Shown here: positions 1 through 6,356 of the stretch, in pieces
How the letters are laid out: each line of letters starts with the position of its first letter
Position numbering within the stretch: the first letter of the stretch is position 1
From: UBA668 sp039796575
Lineage (GTDB): Bacteria > Actinomycetota > Acidimicrobiia > Acidimicrobiales > Ilumatobacteraceae
Reading direction: 5' to 3'
NCBI GenBank assembly: GCA_039796575.1
Contig: JBDKJP010000085.1
Coordinates: forward strand, 1-10,603
DNA length: 10,603 nucleotides
The notes under the pieces: generated by a model
The model's database searches: none
What the model was told of the DNA's origin: nothing
The model's input: the letters and a program-made list of their open reading frames with translations, nothing else
Position numbers and translations under genes: made by a program

Positions 1-21
1 GCGTCCCGGAAACCGGGACGC
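1..21 (-). terminator. Stem-loop after the response regulator gene, probable terminator
   Basis: A perfect 9-base inverted repeat (GCGTCCCGG at 1-9, CCGGGACGC at 13-21) has a 3-base loop. It lies 27 bases past the stop of the leftward response regulator gene. This is the right place and shape for the end of the kinase/regulator operon. Whether a T-run follows on the minus strand cannot be seen, because that side is outside the window. The stem is symmetric, so it could also serve a convergent gene to the left. Confidence 0.45.
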
Positions 22-48
22 ACCACGCCCAGAAACCCGACCGCGGGG

Positions 49-684
49 TCAGAGGAGGCGGCGGGTGGTGGCCCAGGTGGTGAGCTCCTTGCGGTTGCTG
101 AGCTGCAGCTTGCGCAGCACGGCCGACACGTGGGTCTCCACGGTCTTCACCGACAGGTGCAGGCTCGCCGCCGCCTCGCGATACGTGTACCCACGGGCGA
201 TGAGCCGCATCACCTCCTGCTCGCGGGCGGTGAGCAGGTCGAGCTCGGGGTCGTGCGCCGGCGGCGCCTGACCCGAGAACGCGTCGAGCACGAACCCCGC
301 CAGCCGCGGCGAGAACACCGCGTCGCCCTCGTGCACCCGGGTGATCGCGTCGACCAGATCACCGGGGTCGATGGTCTTCGTCACGTAGCCACGCGCGCCG
401 GCACGGATGACGGCCACCACGTCGTCGGCCGCATCACTCACCGACAGGGCGAGGAACACGGCGTCGGGCCAGTCGCGGTGCACGCCCTCGATGACCGCAC
501 GACCGCCGCCGTCGGGAAGGTGCACGTCGAGCAGCACCACGTCGGGACGTGCCGCGAGCACCCCGGCAACGGCGTCGCGCACGGTGCCGGCCTCGCCCAC
601 CACGTCGACCCGGTCGCCGAGCTCGGCCTTCACGCCCGACCGGAACAGGGCATGGTCGTCGACCAGGAACACGCGCACCGTCAC
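49..684 (-). CDS. NarL/LuxR-family two-component response regulator
   Basis: This 211-residue cytoplasmic regulator has the two-domain layout and length usual for the NarL/LiaR family. The receiver domain (about 3-120) shows the acidic pair D9/D10, the phospho-acceptor D53 in VLLDVHLPD, S81 in the switch position and the conserved K103 in VTK. The C-terminal GerE-type helix-turn-helix (about 149-205) starts LTAREQEV and contains the recognition segment SVKTVETHVSAVLRKL. The start is GTG, overlapping the stop of the upstream kinase as GTGA (681-684), so the two are co-transcribed and probably translationally coupled. The neighbouring PspC-containing kinase is taken to be its phosphodonor. By analogy with LiaSR and actinobacterial PspC-kinase systems, the pair likely responds to cell-envelope stress. 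Its most likely target in view is the inverted repeat at 1896-1944, which is inferred. Confidence 0.95.
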   Translation of the reverse strand: MTVRVFLVDDHALFRSGVKAELGDRVDVVGEAGTVRDAVAGVLAARPDVVLLDVHLPDGGGRAVIEGVHRDWPDAVFLALSVSDAADDVVAVIRAGARGYVTKTIDPGDLVDAITRVHEGDAVFSPRLAGFVLDAFSGQAPPAHDPELDLLTAREQEVMRLIARGYTYREAAASLHLSVKTVETHVSAVLRKLQLSNRKELTTWATTRRLL

Positions 685-1865
685 GCCGTCACACTGCCAT
701 CCGCCACCGCACGCGGCACGCGTAACTGCACCTCGGTGCCCTCACCGGGCGACGACACGATCTCGGCCGTGCCACCCACCCGTTCGAGCCGGCCGACGAT
801 GGAGTGCACGATGCCGCGGCGATCGGTGCCGGCAGTCGACGGGTCGAAACCGCGGCCGCGGTCGCGCACGAACACCTGCACGTCGGCATCGGTGACCTCG
901 ACGAAGAGCGACACCGCCGCCGCACCGCTGTGCACCGCCGCGTTCACGCACGCCTCGCGCGTCGCGGCCACCACGGCCTGCAACGCGTCGTCGAGCGGGG
1001 CGTCGCCCACCGTGACCACGTCGACGCGCACCTCGTGGCGCACCTCGACCTCGCGAGCCATCGCCTGCATCGACGCCGCCACGGTCGCGTCGACCGCGGC
1101 GTCACCACCGAACAACCACTCGCGCAACTCGTGCTCCTGCTGGCGGGCGAGCGACGCCGTACGCCGCGGGTCGTCGGCGTTGCGTTGGATGAGCGCCAGT
1201 GTCTGCAGCACCGAGTCGTGCAGGTGCGCGGCCATCGCCTCACGCTCCTCCGACCGGATGCGCTCGCGCCGTTCCTCCGACGCGGCCTGCGCGAGCCGGG
1301 CGATCCACGGGCCCACCAGCAGCGCGACACCGAGGATGCTGACGGCCGCAGCGAACACGCCGACACGCACCGTGCCCGACACCGGGTCGGCCACACCCAC
1401 CACCACCAGGCCCGCTGCCAGCAACCCCGCACCGATCAGCACCCGGGTCCGCGCGTGTCGCCCGGCGATGATGGCCGCGAGCCGCGACGAGTCACCGTCG
1501 TCGCCCACCATCGCCAACACCACGACGCCCGCGACGAGCACCGTGGCGACCGCCATCACCGCGTCACCCAGCCACAGCCCGGTCGACCGCACCACGAGCA
1601 ACAACCCTGCGGCCACCAACGCGACCGCCGCGGATCGACGCACATCGGTCGGCTCGGCCGGCGGGTCGGTGGCGGGTGCGGGCTTCGACAGCACGGCACC
1701 CACCGCGTAGAGCACGAGACCCAACCCGGCCGCGAACGTGAGCACGACGAGCGCACCGCGCACCACCGCCACGTCGACACCGAAACGGCGCGCGAACCCC
1801 GCAGCCACACCGGCCACCATGCGGCCGTCGTCGTGGCGGTGGAAGGTGACCGCGCTCGTGTCCAT
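681..1865 (-). CDS. PspC-domain sensor histidine kinase (HisKA_3/HATPase_c)
   Basis: From the chosen ATG the protein has 394 residues. The PspC domain lies at about 6-60 (GRMVAGVAAGFARRFGVD followed by a membrane span). Further hydrophobic spans lie near 79-92, 98-120, 142-159 and 167-187. The HisKA_3 dimerisation helix carries AAHLHDSVLQTL, with H216 as the expected phosphorylated histidine. The ATP-binding domain shows REACVNAAVHSG (N308), VRDRGRGFD (D335) and GIVHSIVGRLERVGG. This is a complete actinobacterial PspC-type kinase, a class tied to envelope or membrane stress. It is cotranscribed with the regulator at 49-684. An in-frame ATG at 1901 would add 12 residues (MADASTGATITP), but it falls inside the left arm of a perfect inverted repeat. 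The ATG at 1865 sits 7 bases after a -10-like GACAAT and still keeps the whole PspC domain, so I prefer it. Neither start has a clear ribosome binding site. Confidence 0.92.
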   Translation of the reverse strand: MDTSAVTFHRHDDGRMVAGVAAGFARRFGVDVAVVRGALVVLTFAAGLGLVLYAVGAVLSKPAPATDPPAEPTDVRRSAAVALVAAGLLLVVRSTGLWLGDAVMAVATVLVAGVVVLAMVGDDGDSSRLAAIIAGRHARTRVLIGAGLLAAGLVVVGVADPVSGTVRVGVFAAAVSILGVALLVGPWIARLAQAASEERRERIRSEEREAMAAHLHDSVLQTLALIQRNADDPRRTASLARQQEHELREWLFGGDAAVDATVAASMQAMAREVEVRHEVRVDVVTVGDAPLDDALQAVVAATREACVNAAVHSGAAAVSLFVEVTDADVQVFVRDRGRGFDPSTAGTDRRGIVHSIVGRLERVGGTAEIVSSPGEGTEVQLRVPRAVADGSVTA

Positions 1866-1872
1866 CGGGGTG

Positions 1873-1901
1873 ATTGTCGCACCTGTCGACGCATCTGCCA
1901 T
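1873..1901 (-). promoter_or_regulatory. Candidate leaderless promoter of the kinase/regulator operon
   Basis: On the minus strand ATGGCA (1901-1896) is followed by a 17-base spacer, GACAAT (1878-1873), then 7 bases and the ATG at 1865. ATGGCA matches 4 of 6 bases of TTGACA, and GACAAT matches 4 of 6 of TATAAT. The distance from the -10 to the ATG would start the transcript at or next to the start codon, as is common for leaderless actinobacterial messages. The -35 element lies within the outer end of the inverted repeat. Four-of-six matches arise easily by chance, so the geometry carries the argument. Confidence 0.35.
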
Positions 1902-1944
1902 CGGGGACGAATCAGGGTCGGATCAGGGTGCGTCCCCGATGGCA
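1896..1944. promoter_or_regulatory. Perfect inverted repeat enclosing a phased direct repeat; candidate shared operator
   Basis: The 14-base arms TGCCATCGGGGACG (1896-1909) and CGTCCCCGATGGCA (1931-1944) are exact reverse complements. They are separated by 21 bases that contain two copies of ATCAGGGT (1911-1918 and 1922-1929), 11 bases apart, which places them on the same DNA face. The element lies between two divergently transcribed PspC-domain genes. Each arm ends in ATGGCA reading outward, at -35 distance from the respective start. The natural reading is a common control site for both operons. The likely binder is the dimeric regulator encoded at 49-684, either at the palindrome or at the ATCAGGGT pair. 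The symmetry is seen directly; the binding is inferred. Confidence 0.6.
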
Positions 1945-1967
1945 ACGAGCCGCCGAACGCGCACCAT
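1939..1967 (+). promoter_or_regulatory. Candidate promoter of the PspC/LiaF-like operon
   Basis: ATGGCA (1939-1944) is followed by 17 bases, CACCAT (1962-1967), then 6 bases and the ATG at 1974. This mirrors the layout on the opposite strand, and its -35 is the outer end of the right arm of the inverted repeat. The -10 is poor (3 of 6 bases). A promoter here would therefore need an activator, or a sigma factor with a different preference. No ribosome binding site precedes the ATG, in keeping with a leaderless message. Confidence 0.25.
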
Positions 1968-1973
1968 GGCACC

Positions 1974-3299
1974 ATGAGCACCGAGATGCACGAACCCACC
2001 CGCACCAGTTGGCGGCACACCCCCGTGTCGCGCATGCCGAAGGGTGGCCGCGACGGCGGCAAGCTCGGCGGTGTGATCGCCGGCGTGTCACGCGCCTACG
2101 GCTTCGACCTCACCACCACCCGCGTCGCCGTGGTGATCGGCGCGTTCCTGCTGCCCGCACTGGTGCTGGTGTACCTGGCGGCGTGGGTGCTGCTCCCGCC
2201 CACCCCGGCCGAGGCGCGCCCCATCGAGCAGGTGATGACCGACCGCCGCCGGATGCCGCTGCTCATCGCCATCGGCCTCGTGCTGGTGATGGGCGGGCTC
2301 GGCTCGCTCGGCAGCTGGTTCCTGTTCCGCGGCGCCCCGTGGGGCTTCCTGCTCATCGGGCTCGGCGTGTTGCTGTGGGCGAGCACCCGTCGCGACACCG
2401 GTGCCCCGCCGACCACCGGCACCACACCCGGCACGACCCCCGACCCCACGCCCGTCACCCCGACCGCCACGGCGACACCGACCGCCACGGAGATGCCCGT
2501 GGTGATCACCCCGCTCGACGTGACCGACCAGATCCCGACCGACCAGATCCCGGCCGACATCACCGACCAGATCCCCACCCCCACCCAGCCGGTGCCGCAC
2601 ACGGCGAGCTTCCCGCCTCCCACCGTCACGGCCGTGCCCCCCGCGGCCGCGACGCCGGTGGCTCGCCGTGTGCGCGCACCGCGCCGGCCGATCGGCAGCA
2701 TCGGCGTCGGCATCGCCGTGCTGTGGGTGGCGTTCGCCGCCGCGATCGAGGCGCTCGGCTGGTGGGACGCCACGGCGCTGTGGGTCATCGTCAGCGCCCT
2801 CGGCATCGTGATGGTCGCCCTGTTCATCAGCACCGTCGTCAACCACAGCGTGTGGCTGCCCATCCCCCTCGCCCTGCTCGGCATGATCGTGGCCGTGCTG
2901 TGCCTGGCGCAGCCCGACCTCGACGGCGCCACCGGCCAACGCACCGTGCGCCCCGACACGGTGGCCGCCGCCGCCGAGGCACAGCACCTCGCCGCCGGCC
3001 AGCTCGTGATCGACCTGCGCGACGTGCCGTTCACCCCCGGCGAGCCGGTGGCCGTGACCGCCGAGGTGGGCGCCGGTCAGCTGCGAGTGCTGGTGCCCAC
3101 CGACCTCGACGTGTTCGTGCGCACCGACGTGGGTGCCGGTCAGGCCGAGGTGTGGGGCGACGAGGTGTCCGACGGCATCCGCCAGGACGCCACCCGCCGC
3201 TCCGAGGCCGAACGCACCCCCGTGGCCGGCGAGGTCGAGCTCGACCTGCGCGTCGGCATGGGGCAGATCTCGGTGGAGCGCGTAGCGTCGGAGGGATGA
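1974..3299 (+). CDS. PspC-domain, LiaF-like multi-span membrane protein
   Basis: This 441-residue membrane protein has an N-terminal PspC domain at about 25-75 (GGKLGGVIAGVSRAYGFDLTT, then a membrane span). Spans follow near 94-112 and 121-136. A Pro/Thr-rich linker of about 100 residues (141-238) contains three DQIP units, and three more spans lie at about 241-260, 267-287 and 294-312. The C-terminal soluble part (about 345-438) has repeated VGAGQ/VGMGQ strands (GAGQLRVLVPTDLDV) typical of the C-terminal domain of LiaF-type cell-wall stress proteins. In known systems LiaF-like proteins restrain the LiaS kinase. Since this gene is divergent from a PspC-kinase, it may be the membrane partner or accessory sensor of that system (inferred). 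The start is the ATG right after the shared control region. In-frame sequence further upstream is open but antisense to the kinase and lacks domain character. The stop overlaps the next gene as ATGA. Confidence 0.9.
   Translation: MSTEMHEPTRTSWRHTPVSRMPKGGRDGGKLGGVIAGVSRAYGFDLTTTRVAVVIGAFLLPALVLVYLAAWVLLPPTPAEARPIEQVMTDRRRMPLLIAIGLVLVMGGLGSLGSWFLFRGAPWGFLLIGLGVLLWASTRRDTGAPPTTGTTPGTTPDPTPVTPTATATPTATEMPVVITPLDVTDQIPTDQIPADITDQIPTPTQPVPHTASFPPPTVTAVPPAAATPVARRVRAPRRPIGSIGVGIAVLWVAFAAAIEALGWWDATALWVIVSALGIVMVALFISTVVNHSVWLPIPLALLGMIVAVLCLAQPDLDGATGQRTVRPDTVAAAAEAQHLAAGQLVIDLRDVPFTPGEPVAVTAEVGAGQLRVLVPTDLDVFVRTDVGAGQAEVWGDEVSDGIRQDATRRSEAERTPVAGEVELDLRVGMGQISVERVASEG
2461..2575 (+). repeat. Short in-gene repeats coding the Pro/Thr linker
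   Basis: CGACCGCCACGG occurs at 2461-2472 and 2479-2490 (18-base period). ACCGACCAGATCCC occurs at 2523-2536, 2538-2551 and 2562-2575, the first two 15 bases apart. All periods are multiples of three and keep the frame, giving PTATATPTATE and a TDQIP series. They lie in the linker between the two membrane bundles of the PspC/LiaF-like protein. Linker length could thus vary by slippage between strains without breaking the gene. Confidence 0.7.
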
Positions 3300-4282
3300 C
3301 GAACCCGCACATCCGCCTGGGCCTGCAGATCCCCTCGTTCACCTACCCGGGCGTCGGCACCGCCGACCTGTTCGACACCATCGCGGGCATCGCCGTCACC
3401 GCCGAGCAGAGCGGGTTCGACAGCGTCTACGTGATGGACCACTTCTACCAACTGCCCATCATCGGTGCCGTCGACGAGAACATGTTCGAGGCGTACACGC
3501 TGCTCTCGGCCATCGCCGCCCGCACCGAGCGGGTGCGCCTCGGCTGCATGGTCGGCGGCATGACCTACCGCAACCCCGCCTTCCTGGCCAAGCAGGTCAC
3601 CGCACTCGACGTCATCTCCAAGGGCCGGGCCATCTGGGGCATCGGCGCCGGCTGGTTCGAGCAGGAGCACCGCGAGTACGGCTACGAGTTCGGCACGTTC
3701 ACCGACCGCTTCGAGAAGCTCGAAGAGGGCCTGCAGATCGTGAAGAGCATGTTCGTGAACGAGCGCACCACGTTCGACGGCAAGTGGTTCCAGGTCACCG
3801 ATGCGCTCAACGTGCCCAAGCCCGTGCAGGCCGGCGGCCCGCCGGTGCTCATCGGCGGCAGCGGCGAGAAGAAGACGCTGCGGATGGTGGCCCAGTACGG
3901 CGACGCCTGCAACGTGTTCGGCGGTCCCGAGCAGGTGCGCCACCTGATGGACGTGCTCGACGCGCACTGCAACACCATCGGCCGCGACCCGAAGGAGATC
4001 TGCCGCACCCGCCTCGGCACGCTGGTGCTCGGCCGCACGATGGAGGAGGCCCAGGCGAAGCTGTCGGCACGCCTCGGCGGCGCGAGCATCGACTCGCTGC
4101 CACCGATGATGCAGGAGCGGGTGCGGGTGCAGTTCATCACCGGCGACCCCGACACCGTGGGCGAACGCGTCGAGGCACTGCTCGCCGCCGGCCTCGACGG
4201 GCTCGTGGTCAGCATGGTCGACGTGCACGACCTCGACGCGGTGGCGTATGCAGGCGAGGTGTTGTCCGGCATCATGGGCTGA
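3296..4282 (+). CDS. LLM-class F420-dependent oxidoreductase (Rv1855c-like family)
   Basis: This 328-residue protein is a single-domain luciferase-like (TIM-barrel) oxidoreductase of the usual family length. Family marks are IRLGLQIPSFTYPG at the start, GFDSVYVMDHFYQLP (about 40-54), ERVRLGCMVGGMTYRNPAFLAKQVTALDVISKGRAIWGIGAGWFEQEH in the middle, and PVLIGGSGEKKTLRMVAQYGDACNVFGGPE in the phosphate-binding part. These fit the actinobacterial subgroup around Rv1855c, which is predicted to use coenzyme F420. The substrate is unknown. The ATG overlaps the upstream stop as ATGA (3296-3299), with GGAGGG immediately before it. That purine run is too close to be an ideal ribosome site, so translational coupling is likely. 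The stop overlaps the next start as TGATG. F420 use is a family inference; FMN is the main alternative. Confidence 0.93.
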   Translation: MTNPHIRLGLQIPSFTYPGVGTADLFDTIAGIAVTAEQSGFDSVYVMDHFYQLPIIGAVDENMFEAYTLLSAIAARTERVRLGCMVGGMTYRNPAFLAKQVTALDVISKGRAIWGIGAGWFEQEHREYGYEFGTFTDRFEKLEEGLQIVKSMFVNERTTFDGKWFQVTDALNVPKPVQAGGPPVLIGGSGEKKTLRMVAQYGDACNVFGGPEQVRHLMDVLDAHCNTIGRDPKEICRTRLGTLVLGRTMEEAQAKLSARLGGASIDSLPPMMQERVRVQFITGDPDTVGERVEALLAAGLDGLVVSMVDVHDLDAVAYAGEVLSGIMG

Positions 4283-6315
4283 TGCGCCTCGTCCTCGGCA
4301 CCTGCCACCACGACTGCCCCGACAGCTGCGGCTGGCAGGTCACCGTCGACGACGACGGACGCGCCACCCAGCTCCGCGGCAACCCCGCCCACCCGTACAG
4401 CGCGGGTGAGCTGTGCCCGAAGGTGAACCGCTACCTCGGCCGCGTCTACAGCGACGAACGGGTGCTCACACCGCTGCGCCGCGTCGGCGCGAAGGGTGAG
4501 GGCCGGTTCGAGCCGATCACGTGGGACGACGCACTCGACGAGATCGCGACCCGCTTCCACGCCATCATCGACGAGCACGGCCCCGAGGCCATCGTGCCGT
4601 TCGTGAGCGCCGGCAACCAGAGCCTGCTCGCCCTGATGTTCGGCGAACGCCTGTGGCACCACCTCGGCGTCAGCCGCGTCACCGGCGGGCTGTGCGGCCT
4701 GGTGGCCAACGCCGGCACGGCGAGCACGATGGGCACCGGCAAGGGCATGGACCCGAGCGACGTGCAGCACAGCCGGTTCATCATCCTGTGGGGCACCAAC
4801 ACCAAGCTCACCAACCGTCACCTGTGGCCGTTCGTCGAGAAGGCCCGTGCCAACGGCGCCACCGTGGTGGTGATCGACCCGATCCGCACCGCCACCGCCG
4901 AGGCCGCCGACTGGTTCCTGCAACCGCTGCCCGGCACCGACGTGGCGCTGATGCTGGCGATGATGCACGTGCTGGTGCGCGACAGCCTCGTCGACCGCGA
5001 GTGGGTCGACGCGCACACCGTCGGCTTCGACGACCTCGCCGCCCACGTCGCCGACTGGACGCCGGCACGTGCGGCCGCGATCACCGGCGTCGACGCCGCC
5101 GACATCGAGACCCTGGCCCGCCGCTACGGCACCGAGTCGCCCGCCGCGATCCGCACCCTCGTCGGTGCCGAGCACCACGAGCACGGCGGGATGTTCTTCC
5201 GCACGCTCACCTGCCTGCCCGCACTCGTCGGCGCATGGCGGCACCTCGGCGGCGGCTACGCACGCAGCGTCGGCACCTGGACCAACGACGTCTTCGACCA
5301 CGCCGCGCTCGCCCGACCCGACCTGCTCGCCGGCCGCAGCCCGCGTGGCGTGCCGATGCCGCAGCTCGGCCGCGCCCTCACCGACCCCGACCTCCACCCG
5401 CGCCTCCACGCGCTGGTCTGCATCGGCATGAACCCGCTCGTGTCGGTGCCCGAACGCGACCGCGTGCGCGCCGGTCTCGAGCGCGACGACCTGTTCACCG
5501 TCGTGCACGACCAGTTCGTCACCGACACCGCCCGCTACGCCGACCTGGTGCTGCCCGCCACCACACAGATCGAGGCCACCGACGCCGTCACCTCGTGGGG
5601 CAGCCTCCACGTCGGCTGGAACGAGGCCGCGATCGCACCGCTCGGCGACGCCGTCAGCAACAGCGAGCTCCACCGCCGCCTCGCCCGCGCGCTCGGCTGC
5701 ACCGAGCCCGCACTGTTCGACGACGACCTCACCGCACTGCGCGCCGCACTGCCCTCGATCGACCTCGACGCACTGCGCCGCGACGGGTTCGCCGACACGC
5801 CGTTCCCCGCCGATCGCCGGCCGTGGGCCGACGGCGGCTTCCCCACCCGGAGCGGCAAGCTCGAACTGCGCTCCGACGCGATGGTCGCGCTCGGCGCACC
5901 CGCACTGCCCACCTACCAGCCGCCCGCCGAAGCACCCTCGGCCGAGTACCCGTTCGCGCTGCTCACCCCGAAGCAGCAGATGCGGTTCCTCAACAGCAGC
6001 TACTCGCACCTCCCCCAGCACGGCCCGCTCGAGCCTGCACCCGCACTCGAGCTGTCGGCTCCCGACGCCGAGGCACTCGGCCTCGCCGACGGCGACCCGG
6101 CCCGGGTGTGGAACCACCGCGCCGAGCTCCACCTCCCGGTCCGCATCACCACCCGCGTCCGGCCCGGCGTGGTGGCCGTCCCGTGGGGCTGGTGGGCCCG
6201 ACATCACGGCGGCGCCGACGCCTCCGTCGCCAACTCGCTCACGAGCGACGCACCCACCGACTGGGGTGGCGGCGTGGCCTTCCTCGACACCGCCGTCGCC
6301 GTGGCCCGCGCGTAA
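4282..6315 (+). CDS. Molybdopterin (Mo-bisMGD) oxidoreductase with N-terminal [4Fe-4S] site
   Basis: The protein has 677 residues, the size of a single catalytic subunit of the DMSO-reductase superfamily. The N-terminal iron-sulfur motif is complete: C8, C12, C16 and C45 (CHHDCPDSC, then LCPK). The molybdopterin body covers about 50-480, with RVTGGLCGLVANAG, FIILWGTNTKLTNRHLWP, VVVIDPIRTATAEAADWFLQPLPGTDVALMLAM and LVLPATTQIEATD. The MGD-binding C-terminal barrel begins near 555 (YPFALLTPKQQMRFLNSSYS) and holds LGLADGDPARVWNHR. There is no twin-arginine signal, so the enzyme should be cytoplasmic. No electron-transfer subunit, membrane anchor or maturation chaperone lies alongside. It overlaps the F420 oxidoreductase by one base (TGATG), suggesting shared physiology. 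Formate-dehydrogenase or other substrate names cannot be justified from sequence alone. Confidence 0.93.
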   Translation: MRLVLGTCHHDCPDSCGWQVTVDDDGRATQLRGNPAHPYSAGELCPKVNRYLGRVYSDERVLTPLRRVGAKGEGRFEPITWDDALDEIATRFHAIIDEHGPEAIVPFVSAGNQSLLALMFGERLWHHLGVSRVTGGLCGLVANAGTASTMGTGKGMDPSDVQHSRFIILWGTNTKLTNRHLWPFVEKARANGATVVVIDPIRTATAEAADWFLQPLPGTDVALMLAMMHVLVRDSLVDREWVDAHTVGFDDLAAHVADWTPARAAAITGVDAADIETLARRYGTESPAAIRTLVGAEHHEHGGMFFRTLTCLPALVGAWRHLGGGYARSVGTWTNDVFDHAALARPDLLAGRSPRGVPMPQLGRALTDPDLHPRLHALVCIGMNPLVSVPERDRVRAGLERDDLFTVVHDQFVTDTARYADLVLPATTQIEATDAVTSWGSLHVGWNEAAIAPLGDAVSNSELHRRLARALGCTEPALFDDDLTALRAALPSIDLDALRRDGFADTPFPADRRPWADGGFPTRSGKLELRSDAMVALGAPALPTYQPPAEAPSAEYPFALLTPKQQMRFLNSSYSHLPQHGPLEPAPALELSAPDAEALGLADGDPARVWNHRAELHLPVRITTRVRPGVVAVPWGWWARHHGGADASVANSLTSDAPTDWGGGVAFLDTAVAVARA

Positions 6316-6356
6316 CTGCTCACCCCGTCATCGCAGGTGAGGGGTAGCCTTGCCAC
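6316..6356 (+). promoter_or_regulatory. Gap with small inverted repeat and -10-like TAGCCT
   Basis: This 41-base gap follows the molybdoenzyme gene. It contains CTCACC (6319-6324) and GGTGAG (6336-6341), a 6-base inverted repeat with an 11-base loop and no T-run, so a terminator is unlikely. TAGCCT (6345-6350) fits the TANNNT form of an actinobacterial -10 and ends 6 bases before the ATG at 6357, which suits a leaderless start. The other reading is that GAGGGG (6339-6344) acts as a distant ribosome site, 12 bases from the ATG. No -35 stands out. The downstream pair may have its own promoter in addition to read-through. Confidence 0.3.

Noticed and set aside
804..1973. In-frame upstream extension of the PspC/LiaF-like protein
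   Set aside because: It runs antisense to the histidine kinase, is rich in His and Arg without structure, and crosses the shared control region. The PspC domain begins just after the ATG at 1974.
3682..6207. Very long open frame on the minus strand opposite the F420 oxidoreductase and molybdoenzyme
   Set aside because: Its translation is a low-diversity mix of Gly, Val, Ala, Arg and His with no domain motif. It lies wholly opposite two genes with complete family signatures. Such frames are expected in high-GC DNA with few stop codons.
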